A stretch of DNA of 9,301 nucleotides from Solirubrobacterales bacterium. GTDB lineage: Bacteria > Actinomycetota > Thermoleophilia > Solirubrobacterales > Solirubrobacteraceae. Where the stretch lies: positions 1 to 9,301 of the forward strand of contig JACCYI010000179.1 in NCBI GenBank assembly GCA_013696535.1. The letters run 5' to 3'. The position numbers and the translations under genes are program-made. Shown here piece by piece: positions 1 to 6,406 of this stretch (its first letter is position 1; each line of letters starts with the position of its first letter). Under the pieces are notes generated by a model. The model was not told the DNA's origin. It searched no databases and saw only the letters and a program-made list of their open reading frames with translations.

Positions 1-300
1 ACGCTCGAGTTGCGTGGCCCGCACGCTCGCGACGTCCTGGCCAAGGGCTGCGCACTGGACCTGCACCCGCGCTCCTTCACGCCTGGGTGCTGCGCCCAGA
101 CCATGGTCGGCCGCGCGGCCGTCATCCTCGAGCAGAGCGACAACGAGCCGACCTACCGGCTGTTCGTGCGGGGCTCCTTCGCAGGCTACCTGGCCGCCTG
201 GTTGTCAGATGGGTTGGAGGAGTTAGCCCCCGCCTCGCCGAGCCGTTCGAGCGCCTCGCGCCGCCAGCGCTCGGTCCGGGCGACCTCGTTGAACGTGTAG
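1..300 (+). CDS. soxG: Sarcosine oxidase gamma subunit, C-terminal part (5' end outside window)
   Basis: The frame is open from base 1 to a TAG at 298-300 and gives 99 residues. The segments RGPHARDVLAKGCALDLHPR, PGCCAQT and YRLFVRGSFAGYLAAWL match my recollection of the conserved C-terminal half of SoxG. SoxG is the gamma subunit of heterotetrameric sarcosine oxidase, which oxidatively demethylates sarcosine to glycine, passing the carbon to tetrahydrofolate. The subunit is about 200 residues, so roughly half lies before the window; soxB, soxD and soxA would be expected there. Recognisable SoxG sequence ends near residue 75 (about base 226). The last ~25 residues (Ser/Arg-rich) are read through the antisense of the convergent reductase gene and are probably a non-conserved tail. 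The stop lies 115 bp inside that gene. Family call is strong; the natural C-terminus is uncertain. Confidence 0.85.
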   Translation, partial: TLELRGPHARDVLAKGCALDLHPRSFTPGCCAQTMVGRAAVILEQSDNEPTYRLFVRGSFAGYLAAWLSDGLEELAPASPSRSSASRRQRSVRATSLNV

Positions 301-1070
301 AGGTGGAGCCCCGCCACGTCGGCGGCGCGGGTCGCCAGGCCCTCCACGAGCGCGTCTGGTTTGAACTGACGGGTCATAAGCCGCCGCATCCAGCCCCGGT
401 GATGGCCGAGGAAGCGCGTGGACTCGCCGAGCCCGATCTTGATCGAGATACGGAGCAGCTTGGCGTAGTCGACCGTGCCCGGCACTCCGACCCAGATCGG
501 CAGGTCGGTGCCGCGCCGGCGCACTTCAGCGATCCACGCGGCGATGACGTCCGCGTCGAAGCAGATCTGGCTGATGATGCACGTGGCCATCGGCGCCTTG
601 GCGAACATGGCCTGGATCGTCTCCTCGTCTCCGATCAGGTGGTGGCTCTCGGGATATCCCGTGATCCCGATCTCGGCGAACTGGTCGCGAAGTGAACCCA
701 TTGCCGTCAGCAGTTCGGCGGCCCCCGCGAAGGGGCCGGCGGCCTGGCTGGCGTCGCCGGCGGGGACGAACAGCTCGCGGATCCCGGCGGCTTGCAGGCG
801 GGCGGTGATGTCCTCGAGGTGGGCGCGGTCGCGGACGAGTCGCGCGGAGAGGTGCGGGACGGTCTGATACCCGGCGCCGGCCAGGCGCTCCGCGAGGTCC
901 AGCGTCGGCTCGAGCCCCTTGTTGGGCGAGGCGGTCACGGTGACCTTCGCCTCTGCCGCGAGGAGGTGGGTGTGCACCTCCTCCTCGATGCCGTCGAGCG
1001 GCAGCACTTCGAAGCGCGGGTGGCGCAGGAGCGCGGCAAGCGCCGGTACGGCGGCGGCGACAACCCTCAC
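186..1070 (-). CDS. Methylenetetrahydrofolate reductase (MetF-like)
   Basis: The 294-residue product looks like a MTHFR TIM barrel (PF02219-type; E. coli MetF is 296 residues). By recollection of the family alignment, E21 in RFEVLPL occupies the catalytic Glu position, D106 in PAGDAS the Asp of the GD motif, GYPESH (138-143) the YPEVH motif, and Q168/F171 in SQICFD the folate-contacting QFFF stretch. WVGVPG (193-198) matches the PGI/VPG strand. It would reduce 5,10-methylene-THF to 5-methyl-THF, fitting its position beside SoxG and a dimethylglycine dehydrogenase, both methylene-THF producers. The GTG start is forced: an in-frame TGA lies five codons upstream (1085-1083) and no other start precedes the conserved core. 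There is no Shine-Dalgarno, but a good promoter ends 6 nt before the GTG, suggesting a leaderless mRNA. The conserved core ends near residue 277; the last ~17 residues overlap soxG. Reductase versus reverse oxidase direction cannot be read from sequence. Confidence 0.88.
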   Translation of the reverse strand: MRVVAAAVPALAALLRHPRFEVLPLDGIEEEVHTHLLAAEAKVTVTASPNKGLEPTLDLAERLAGAGYQTVPHLSARLVRDRAHLEDITARLQAAGIRELFVPAGDASQAAGPFAGAAELLTAMGSLRDQFAEIGITGYPESHHLIGDEETIQAMFAKAPMATCIISQICFDADVIAAWIAEVRRRGTDLPIWVGVPGTVDYAKLLRISIKIGLGESTRFLGHHRGWMRRLMTRQFKPDALVEGLATRAADVAGLHLYTFNEVARTERWRREALERLGEAGANSSNPSDNQAAR

Positions 1071-1106
1071 CGTCTTGATATATCAGGGGGGGACGAAGGC
1101 GGTCAA
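1071..1106 (-). promoter_or_regulatory. Predicted leaderless promoter of the metF-like gene
   Basis: On the minus strand a -35 hexamer TTGACC (1106-1101) is followed by an 18-nt spacer and a -10 hexamer TATATC (1082-1077). Six nt later comes the GTG start at 1070. The -35 matches the sigma-70 consensus at five of six positions and the -10 at the first four. The A/T-rich -10 stands out in GC-rich surroundings. The geometry puts the transcription start at or near the first base of the start codon, which explains the lack of a ribosome binding site. The gene could therefore be expressed separately from the small gene upstream of it. Confidence 0.6.
1076..1085. promoter_or_regulatory. Perfect palindrome TGATATATCA over the -10 region (candidate operator)
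   Basis: TGATATATCA equals its own reverse complement over 10 bp and covers the predicted -10 of the metF-like gene. Flanking bases do not extend the symmetry. A short A/T-rich palindrome over a -10 element is a typical place for a repressor dimer to bind, but part of the symmetry comes from the TATA core itself. No regulator gene is present nearby, so any cognate factor is unknown. Confidence 0.35.
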
Positions 1107-1138
1107 GCGGTAAGGGGGAGTGCCGTCTTCCCGCGAGC

Positions 1139-1420
1139 TCAGATCTGCCACACCGCGCCGTCCCACAGCGCTCGCACGCGACCTCGGACCAGCGTCAAGC
1201 CGAGTTCCTCCGGCCAGCGACCCGCGGTCGCCAGGTAGAGATCGAAGTTGGCGTTCGCCACGCGCCGGAAGGCCCGGCCGCGAGGCCGCTCCGTCGCGGC
1301 CTCCAGACGCACCATGGGCTGACAGCCGACGCTCGACATGGGCCAGACGTAGAGCCGCCCGCCCGCCGCGCGGATCGCCTCGTCGACTCCAGCCGTGGTG
1401 GTGACCTGCACGACCTGCAT
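1139..1420 (-). CDS. Conserved-looking hypothetical protein, 93 aa
   Basis: Starting from ATG at 1420 this gives a compact 93-residue protein with ordinary composition: MQVVQVTTTAGVDEAI, then AAGGRLYVWP, LEAATERP, FDLYLA, and a C-terminal ALWDGAVWQI. The GRLYVWP and LEAATE segments resemble small uncharacterised actinobacterial proteins I have a faint memory of; I cannot name a domain. There is one cysteine, no signal peptide and no membrane segment. The frame stays open upstream to 1585, but the extra residues are Arg/Thr/Pro-rich, look non-coding and would overlap the divergent dehydrogenase. It is co-oriented with the metF-like gene (68-bp gap) and divergent from the dehydrogenase, so a link to methyl-group metabolism is possible but is only a positional inference. 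The start lacks a clear Shine-Dalgarno; GTATAC directly abuts the ATG. Confidence 0.6.
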   Translation of the reverse strand: MQVVQVTTTAGVDEAIRAAGGRLYVWPMSSVGCQPMVRLEAATERPRGRAFRRVANANFDLYLATAGRWPEELGLTLVRGRVRALWDGAVWQI

Positions 1421-1547
1421 GTATACCGGGGCGAGCGCCGTGCCTACAGACGTGCACGCGCAGACGGAACGCCTCGTCGGCTGAGCGGGATCGCTGCGCG
1501 GTGGGCCGGTGGGACGCCTCGCGGTCGCGCCCGTCAGGATGCACCGA
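1421..1547. other. Divergent intergenic region between the hypothetical gene and the dehydrogenase gene
   Basis: This 127-bp stretch should carry promoters for both divergent genes. No convincing -35/-10 pair was found on either strand. The visible structure is a GTATAC hexamer at 1421-1426 touching the minus-strand ATG, and an 8-bp palindrome CGTGCACG at 1451-1458. Either could be regulatory or chance in sequence this GC-rich. Confidence 0.3.
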
Positions 1548-3980
1548 GTGAGCTCTGAAGTGCAGCGAGCGAGGGTCTGCGTCATCGGCGGCGGAATCGC
1601 CGGGTGCAGCGTCGCCTACCACCTTGCCAGAGCCGGGTGGGATGACGTCCTCCTGCTCGACAAGGGCGAGCTCACGAGCGGCTCGACGCATCACGCCGCC
1701 GGTCTGGTCACCCAGTTCAACCCGTCGTCCACGATGATGAGGTTCCGTCGCTACAGCGTCCAGCTCTACCGCGAGCTGGGGGTCTTCTCCGGAGTCGGCA
1801 GCGTCCGCCTGGCCTCGAGCCCCGAGTCGTGGCTGGACCTCAAGCGGGCCGTCAGCCGGGCGGCCGCCCTCGGCCTCGACGTCGAGATGCTCTCCCCTGA
1901 CGAGTGCGTGGAGCGGCTGCCCGGCGCCACGAGGGACTCGCTCCACGGGGGCATCTGGGTGCCTGAGGACGGCTTCGTGGATCCGCACATCGCCACCTAC
2001 GCGGTGGCCGACGCCGCCAGGGCTCTCGGGGTGAGGATCCGGATTCGCACGCGAGTCACGGGGATCGAGCTCGGTCCGGATCGCGCGGTGTGCGCCGTGC
2101 TGACCGATGCGGGCCGGATCGAGGTCGAGCACATAGTCAACGCGGCCGGGATCTGGGCGCCGCAGGTCGCGGCGATGGTCGGCACGTTCATTCCCTCGGT
2201 GCCCGTGGATCACCAGCACGTCGCGATGCAGGCCGTGCCGGGGCACGAGATCTCCCGGGACGCTCCGTGCTTCCGCGATCCCGACCACCTGGTCTACGGC
2301 AAGGGCGAGGCCGGCGGCCTGCTGGTGGGCGGCTATGAGCCCGACCCGGTCGCAAGATGGGCCGACGGCGTCCCGTGGGACCATGGCTCAAGTCCGACCC
2401 AGTCGGACATGGACCGGTTCGCTCCGCTGCTGGCCGGCGCGATCCGCCGCTTCCCGTTCCTGGAGGACGCGGGCGTCATCCGGCTGCTGTGCCACCCGGA
2501 CGCGATGACCCCGGACGGCAACCCGCTGTTGGGGCCGATGCCGGGAGTGCCCGGATTCTGGGTGGCCGCCGGGCTGTCGCTCAACGGCTTCGGCGGCGCC
2601 GGGGGCATGGGCAAGAGCCTGGCGGAGTGGATGACGTCCGGCGAGACGGAGGTGGACGTCGACGGCTACCGCGCGTGGCGCTTCGGTGGCCCGTTCCGCG
2701 ACACCGCCTTCGCTTCGGAGAAGGCCCGCGAGGTCTACAAGTACTACTACCGTCTTCGCTACCCGCTGGACACGAGCGAATGGGGGCGTGGCCGGCGCCT
2801 GAGCCCGCTGCACTTTCGCCTCGAGGAGCTTGGCGCCGTGTTCGGCACCAAGAACGGATGGGAGCGTGCCGACCACTTCGAGCCCGGCCGCCCGTGGAGG
2901 CGAGCCGGCGAGGATCAGCGCCGGTTCGGATGGGCGACGCCGCCGTACTTCGAGACTCTGCGTGAGGAGCACCGCGCCTTCCGCGAGCGCGTCGGCATCA
3001 TCGACCTGACGTCCTTCGGCAAGATCTCGGTCATCGGCCCGGGCGCGCTGGCCCTGCTCGAGCGCGTGTGCGACAACTCGATCGACCGGCCGGTCGGCAG
3101 CGTCGTCTACACGCAGTTCCTCAACCAGCGGGGCGGCATCGTCGCAGACTTGACCGTGACCCGCCTGGCCACGGACGCTTTCCGCCTGGTCACGGGTGCC
3201 GGCGCGCTCGAGAGCGACCTCGGCTGGCTGCGCCTGAACCTCTGCCAGGACGACGGGCCCGTGGACCTGCGCGACGTCAGCGACGAGCTGGCGGTCGTCG
3301 GGATCTGGGGCCCACGCGCACGGGAGGTGCTGTCGGCGGTCACCGACGGCGACGTTCGTAGTGAGGCGCTGGCGTTCTCGACGGCCAAGCCGATCACGGT
3401 GGGGGGCGCCGAGATCCTGGCCCAGCGCATCACCTTCGTGGGAGAGCTGGGCTATGAGCTCTACATCGACCCGGAGTGGGCGGTCCAGGTGTGGGATCGC
3501 CTCATGGAAGCTGGGCGAGAGCATGGGATCCGGGCGGGCGGCTACCGAGTGCTCGAGGGGCTGCGCATCGAGAAGGGGTACCGGTACTTCGGTTCGGACC
3601 TCACTTCGAGCGACACGCCCTACGAAGGTGGTGTCGGGTTCTGCGTCTCGAAGGACAAGCACGACTTCATCGGCGCGGCGGCGCTGGAAGCCGCGCGGGC
3701 TCGCGGCCCGCGGTGGAGTCTGCGGACGCTTCTGGTGGGGGGCAGCGACTACCTCCGCCTCTACGGCGGAGAATCTGTGCTCGCGGGCGGCGAGGTCGTC
3801 GGCCGGATCCGCACCTGCGCCTATGGCTACACCGTCGGGCGCACCGTGGCGCTGGGCACGCTCCCGCCCGGCCTTGCCGAGGACTCAGACCTCACCGTCG
3901 AGGTGCTTGGCGATCCTGTCCGGGCCGAGATCGCCCCCGCCACTCTCTATGACCCGGAGAATCGCGCAATCAGGAGCTAG
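1548..3980 (+). CDS. FAD-dependent dimethylglycine/sarcosine dehydrogenase family protein (DAO + FAO_M + GCV_T + GCV_T_C)
   Basis: The 810-residue product has the full layout of the dimethylglycine/sarcosine dehydrogenase family. The N-terminal FAD-binding oxidoreductase domain carries GGGIAG at 14-19. STHHAAGL at 46-53 matches the family STWHAAGL motif, whose His (here H49) covalently holds FAD in the mammalian enzymes. A linker domain follows at about 360-415, then a GCV_T-type folate domain (about 420-700) with GELGYELY at 632-639 and YEGGVGF at 692-698, and a C-terminal GCV_T_C barrel. Expected activity is oxidation of dimethylglycine or sarcosine with transfer of the one-carbon unit to THF as methylene-THF. 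The GTG at 1548 is preferred because AGGA (1536-1539) sits 8 nt upstream; the frame also allows ATG 1539 and GTG 1509. Exact substrate is undecided. The gene ends one base from the convergent CapA stop. Confidence 0.88.
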   Translation: MSSEVQRARVCVIGGGIAGCSVAYHLARAGWDDVLLLDKGELTSGSTHHAAGLVTQFNPSSTMMRFRRYSVQLYRELGVFSGVGSVRLASSPESWLDLKRAVSRAAALGLDVEMLSPDECVERLPGATRDSLHGGIWVPEDGFVDPHIATYAVADAARALGVRIRIRTRVTGIELGPDRAVCAVLTDAGRIEVEHIVNAAGIWAPQVAAMVGTFIPSVPVDHQHVAMQAVPGHEISRDAPCFRDPDHLVYGKGEAGGLLVGGYEPDPVARWADGVPWDHGSSPTQSDMDRFAPLLAGAIRRFPFLEDAGVIRLLCHPDAMTPDGNPLLGPMPGVPGFWVAAGLSLNGFGGAGGMGKSLAEWMTSGETEVDVDGYRAWRFGGPFRDTAFASEKAREVYKYYYRLRYPLDTSEWGRGRRLSPLHFRLEELGAVFGTKNGWERADHFEPGRPWRRAGEDQRRFGWATPPYFETLREEHRAFRERVGIIDLTSFGKISVIGPGALALLERVCDNSIDRPVGSVVYTQFLNQRGGIVADLTVTRLATDAFRLVTGAGALESDLGWLRLNLCQDDGPVDLRDVSDELAVVGIWGPRAREVLSAVTDGDVRSEALAFSTAKPITVGGAEILAQRITFVGELGYELYIDPEWAVQVWDRLMEAGREHGIRAGGYRVLEGLRIEKGYRYFGSDLTSSDTPYEGGVGFCVSKDKHDFIGAAALEAARARGPRWSLRTLLVGGSDYLRLYGGESVLAGGEVVGRIRTCAYGYTVGRTVALGTLPPGLAEDSDLTVEVLGDPVRAEIAPATLYDPENRAIRS

Positions 3981-3983
3981 CTC
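3974..3983. repeat. Perfect palindrome spanning two convergent stop codons
   Basis: GAGCTAGCTC is a perfect 10-bp palindrome. It contains the dehydrogenase TAG (3978-3980) and overlaps the first two plus-strand bases of the convergent capA-like stop (3982-3984). With no loop it is not a hairpin terminator, and no other terminator is visible here, so transcripts from both sides probably run into each other. Confidence 0.4.
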
Positions 3984-5133
3984 ACGGCAGCCGCGAGGGC
4001 ACCGGCCGCACCTGGCGACTACGGCCGACGATCCCCACGGTCCGGGTCCACGACGCTCGCAGGGCCGCCCGGTCCGCAGAGCTCCGTCCCAACGCCCGGC
4101 CAACCGGAAGCACGGTGAAGTCAGGGTGACGGACCCAGGTGGGTGTGTAGTCGATCCGCGTGACCGTGTCCCGGTTCCCTCGAACGCGCAGCTGAAGCCC
4201 GACGATCATTCCATCCTGCGTCGCCGGCGAGCAGCACGCGGCGGACTGGTTTGAAAGCAGGTTGCCGGACCCGAAGACGACCCAGCCCCGGTCAACCCGC
4301 CGGATCGGCTGAACGACGTGAGCGTGCTGGCCGACCACCGCGGTGATGGACTTCGAGGCGGCCAGCCGGCGCGCCAGGGCCAGCTGCTGCTGATCGGGCG
4401 AGTGACGGTACTCCGTGCCCCAGTGTAGGTTCACGAGCACGGCGTCGGCGCCGCGGCGTCGAGCTCGCCGTGCGTCGGCCAGGATGCGCTCGGGTTCGGC
4501 GAGGTTCACCGACCACGGGCGGGGGAGAGGCAGTCCGTTCGTCGTCGCCGTGTAGGACATGAAGGCCACGGTCACACCGCGGACCGGGAGCAGCAGCGGC
4601 CTGCTGCGCGCCAGGGCTGATCGGTATGACCCGGTGTGAGCCACTCCCGCGCGATCGAGCGCCTGCACGGTGCTGCGGACTCCAGCTTCGCCTTGGTCGA
4701 GCGTGTGATTGGAAGCCGTACTGCATGCGTCCCAGCCGGTCCAGTGGATGGCCGAGGCCAGCTCCGGAGGTGTGCGGAACCGCGGGTAGCCAACGGGCGA
4801 GCCGGCCTGCAACGGTGTCTCGACATGACAGATGGCCAGGTCGGCTGCGTTGATGAGCGGTCGCAGGGGCGCCAGCAGCGGCGCGAAGTCGTAGCCGCCG
4901 CGGGAGCCTGCGAGCGCCCGCGCCCGCCGGACGACGGGAAGGTGGGCGAGGATGTCGCCACTCACCGCCACAGTGAGCCGGACGTCGCGCGGCGGTGCGG
5001 TCGCGGGATTCTGAGCTCCGCGCGCGGGCTCGGGGCGGGGCGTGACCACCCCGGCGAGCACCACCTCCGAACGCGCTTCGGCTCGGGGGCGTCTCACGTC
5101 CTCGCGCAGCGCTGCGGCGATCACGACGATCAC
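3982..5133 (-). CDS. CapA family protein (poly-gamma-glutamate capsule synthesis / metallophosphoesterase fold)
   Basis: From GTG 5133 this is a 383-residue protein with the CapA (PGA_cap, PF09587) motif series: VAVSGDILAH (55-64), CHVETPL (102-108), the SNHTLDQG block (141-148), NLHWGTEY (235-242), GQHAHVVQP (268-276) and FGSGNLLSNQ (287-296). The family has a calcineurin-like phosphoesterase fold and includes CapA/PgsA, a membrane-anchored component of poly-gamma-glutamate synthesis. No capB/capC partners are in the window, so a general extracytoplasmic envelope role is the safer inference. The usual NLE motif reads HVE here. The N-terminus at GTG 5133 is a short hydrophobic stub (IVVIAAAL). 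Eleven further in-frame codons back to ATC 5166 would complete a membrane anchor or signal sequence and are preceded by a good promoter, so the real start may be ATC 5166 (394 residues). Confidence 0.85.
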   Translation of the reverse strand: MIVVIAAALREDVRRPRAEARSEVVLAGVVTPRPEPARGAQNPATAPPRDVRLTVAVSGDILAHLPVVRRARALAGSRGGYDFAPLLAPLRPLINAADLAICHVETPLQAGSPVGYPRFRTPPELASAIHWTGWDACSTASNHTLDQGEAGVRSTVQALDRAGVAHTGSYRSALARSRPLLLPVRGVTVAFMSYTATTNGLPLPRPWSVNLAEPERILADARRARRRGADAVLVNLHWGTEYRHSPDQQQLALARRLAASKSITAVVGQHAHVVQPIRRVDRGWVVFGSGNLLSNQSAACCSPATQDGMIVGLQLRVRGNRDTVTRIDYTPTWVRHPDFTVLPVGRALGRSSADRAALRASWTRTVGIVGRSRQVRPVPSRLP

Positions 5134-5166
5134 CGAAGCGGCGGCGAGTAGCGTGAGGACCCGGAT

Positions 5167-5201
5167 GGCGGCAGCCTACGCGGGGGCGTGCCCCGAGGCA
5201 A
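5167..5201 (-). promoter_or_regulatory. Predicted leaderless promoter of the capA-like gene
   Basis: On the minus strand TTGCCT (5201-5196) is followed by a 17-nt spacer and TAGGCT (5178-5173), a TAnnnT-type -10 common in high-GC actinobacteria. Six nt further is ATC at 5166, in frame with the CapA reading frame. The in-frame TAG inside the -10 (5178-5176) closes the frame upstream, so the protein cannot start further out. The spacing predicts a transcript beginning at or next to the ATC. Confidence 0.55.
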
Positions 5202-5273
5202 CCAGAGGCATGGCCGGCCCGAGTGAGCCGCTGATCGACGCTGTCGTGAGACGACGTCGGAAGTTCGAAGGGC

Positions 5274-5279
5274 TATGTT
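5274..5279 (+). promoter_or_regulatory. Candidate -10 element of the S13 peptidase gene
   Basis: TATGTT (TAnnnT form) ends 6 nt before the GTG at 5286, the spacing expected for a leaderless transcript. A convincing -35 is missing: positions 16-18 nt upstream read ACGACG-like sequence. An AAGGG at 5268-5272 is 13 nt from the GTG, too far for a good ribosome binding site. Confidence 0.4.
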
Positions 5280-5285
5280 CCCACG

Positions 5286-6365
5286 GTGGTGAAGGTGGGG
5301 GATCTCGGCTCGAGAAGCGCGTCATGGGACCCCCTGGCGGCGTTTGTCGACTCCTGCTCTGCCGCTCGTCCCTGCCGCCCGTATCCGGCCGGTGCCGCGA
5401 GCCTTGTCCTGCTGCTCGTTTCCCTGCTCGGCGGCGGTCCAGCCGAGGCTTCGACGCCGGCGCCCAACGCGTCCTGGACCGGTGTCTCGCACCCGACGGT
5501 GCTGTACGAGGCGCCGGCTGAGCAATCGCGTGTGCTTGCCGTGGTCCCTGCCCAGGATCAGGAAGGGCTGCCCGTCGCGGTCCGAGTCGACCAACTGGTC
5601 GATCGCGAGGGGGTGGCGTGGATCAAGACGCGGTTCGGCTCGACTCGAGGGTGGATTCCGGCAGCGGGACTTCCTCCGGCCAACGCGACGCCTCTGTCGC
5701 CGGTGCTCCTGAGCGCGTTGAGCGCTTCACTGAAGCGGGCAGGGGCCGGCGCGTCAGCGGTCTTCGCGGACAGCAACGGGCAGACGCTCTTCGCTCGGCA
5801 GGCATCGCGGACGAGGATCCTGGCCTCCAACGTGAAGATGTTCGTCACGGCCGCCGCCCTGGATCGATTAGGAAGCGTCGTCGGTCCGTTGCTTGGGCGC
5901 ATCCTCCGCCCGTCCGACAACTGGCTGGCGCAGAAGCTCCTCGACCGTCTCGCGCCGAGTCGAGCGGAGCGGATCCGGATTGCCGAAGGCTTCGCTCACC
6001 GGATAGGCGCCAGAGTGCATCTCGTCGACGGCTCCGGTCTCGGCCGTGCAAGCCGGGCGGCCCCCACGGACGTGGTGGCCTTCCTGGTCGGCATGAGGCT
6101 GACACCGACCTTCGCTCTGTGGCGGGATGCGCTTCCGGTGACCGGTCGAAGCGGAACGCTCGCGGGACGCATGCGCGGCAGTGCGGCGGAAGGGTCGTGC
6201 CAAGCCAAGACGGGCACGCTCCGCGACGTGAGCACCCTGTCGGGCTACTGCACCACGAGCAGCGGACGACGCGTCGTGCTCTCCATCCTGTTCAACGACA
6301 TCGCACCGTGGAGAGGGCGCTTGCTGCAAGATCAGATGGTCACCTCACTCGTGCGTCTGGGGTGA
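5286..6365 (+). CDS. Compact S13-type D-Ala-D-Ala carboxypeptidase / PBP4-like protein with N-terminal SH3-like region
   Basis: The 359-residue product has the three penicillin-binding motifs of peptidase family S13: SNVK (S181, K184), SDN (210-212, in SDNWLAQKLL) and KTG (308-310), plus the family VDGSGLGR segment (247-254). It should act outside the membrane on peptidoglycan stem peptides. A long polar N-region precedes a hydrophobic stretch (about 36-50) ending near AEA, consistent with a signal peptide. Residues ~70-130 (TVLYEAP to RGWIPAAGL) look like an SH3-type wall-binding domain. Only 29 residues separate the SNVK and SDN serines, against about 245 in E. coli PBP4 and Actinomadura R39, so the inserted domains II and III are absent in frame. 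Starts GTG 5286, 5289 and 5295 are all possible; 5286 fits the -10 spacing. It is divergent from the capA-like gene and 41 bp ahead of the MBL gene. Confidence 0.8.
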   Translation: MVKVGDLGSRSASWDPLAAFVDSCSAARPCRPYPAGAASLVLLLVSLLGGGPAEASTPAPNASWTGVSHPTVLYEAPAEQSRVLAVVPAQDQEGLPVAVRVDQLVDREGVAWIKTRFGSTRGWIPAAGLPPANATPLSPVLLSALSASLKRAGAGASAVFADSNGQTLFARQASRTRILASNVKMFVTAAALDRLGSVVGPLLGRILRPSDNWLAQKLLDRLAPSRAERIRIAEGFAHRIGARVHLVDGSGLGRASRAAPTDVVAFLVGMRLTPTFALWRDALPVTGRSGTLAGRMRGSAAEGSCQAKTGTLRDVSTLSGYCTTSSGRRVVLSILFNDIAPWRGRLLQDQMVTSLVRLG

Positions 6366-6393
6366 ACGCCGCTTTGGAGCCGGGGAAAGCACC

Positions 6394-6399
6394 TAGGGT
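6394..6399 (+). promoter_or_regulatory. Candidate -10 (TAGGGT) or ribosome binding site of the MBL gene
   Basis: TAGGGT fits the TAnnnT -10 form and ends 7 nt before ATG 6407. The same bases contain AGGG (6395-6398), 8 nt from the ATG, which would serve as a Shine-Dalgarno if the gene is read from the upstream transcript. No good -35 is seen at 16-18 nt spacing, so the two readings cannot be separated. Confidence 0.4.
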
Positions 6400-6406
6400 G
6401 TGCGTC

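Noticed and set aside
1421..1427. GTATAC motifs (also at 8977-8982) as a shared GntR-type operator
   Set aside because: Only the 6-bp core is shared, the flanks differ, and no GntR gene is nearby; two copies in 9 kb can occur by chance.
1083..2384. A long open frame on the minus strand opposite the dehydrogenase gene
   Set aside because: It is Arg/Gly/His/Pro-rich, has no recognisable motif, and lies antisense to a well-supported enzyme; high GC produces such frames.
2388..3662. A second long minus-strand open frame opposite the dehydrogenase
   Set aside because: Low-complexity composition with many Arg and Ala, no domain, and fully inside the folate-domain coding region on the other strand.
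5618..6406. Upstream extension of the MBL reading frame through the S13 peptidase gene
   Set aside because: The extension is an out-of-frame reading of the peptidase gene; the MBL domain begins at ATG 6407 with its own start signals.
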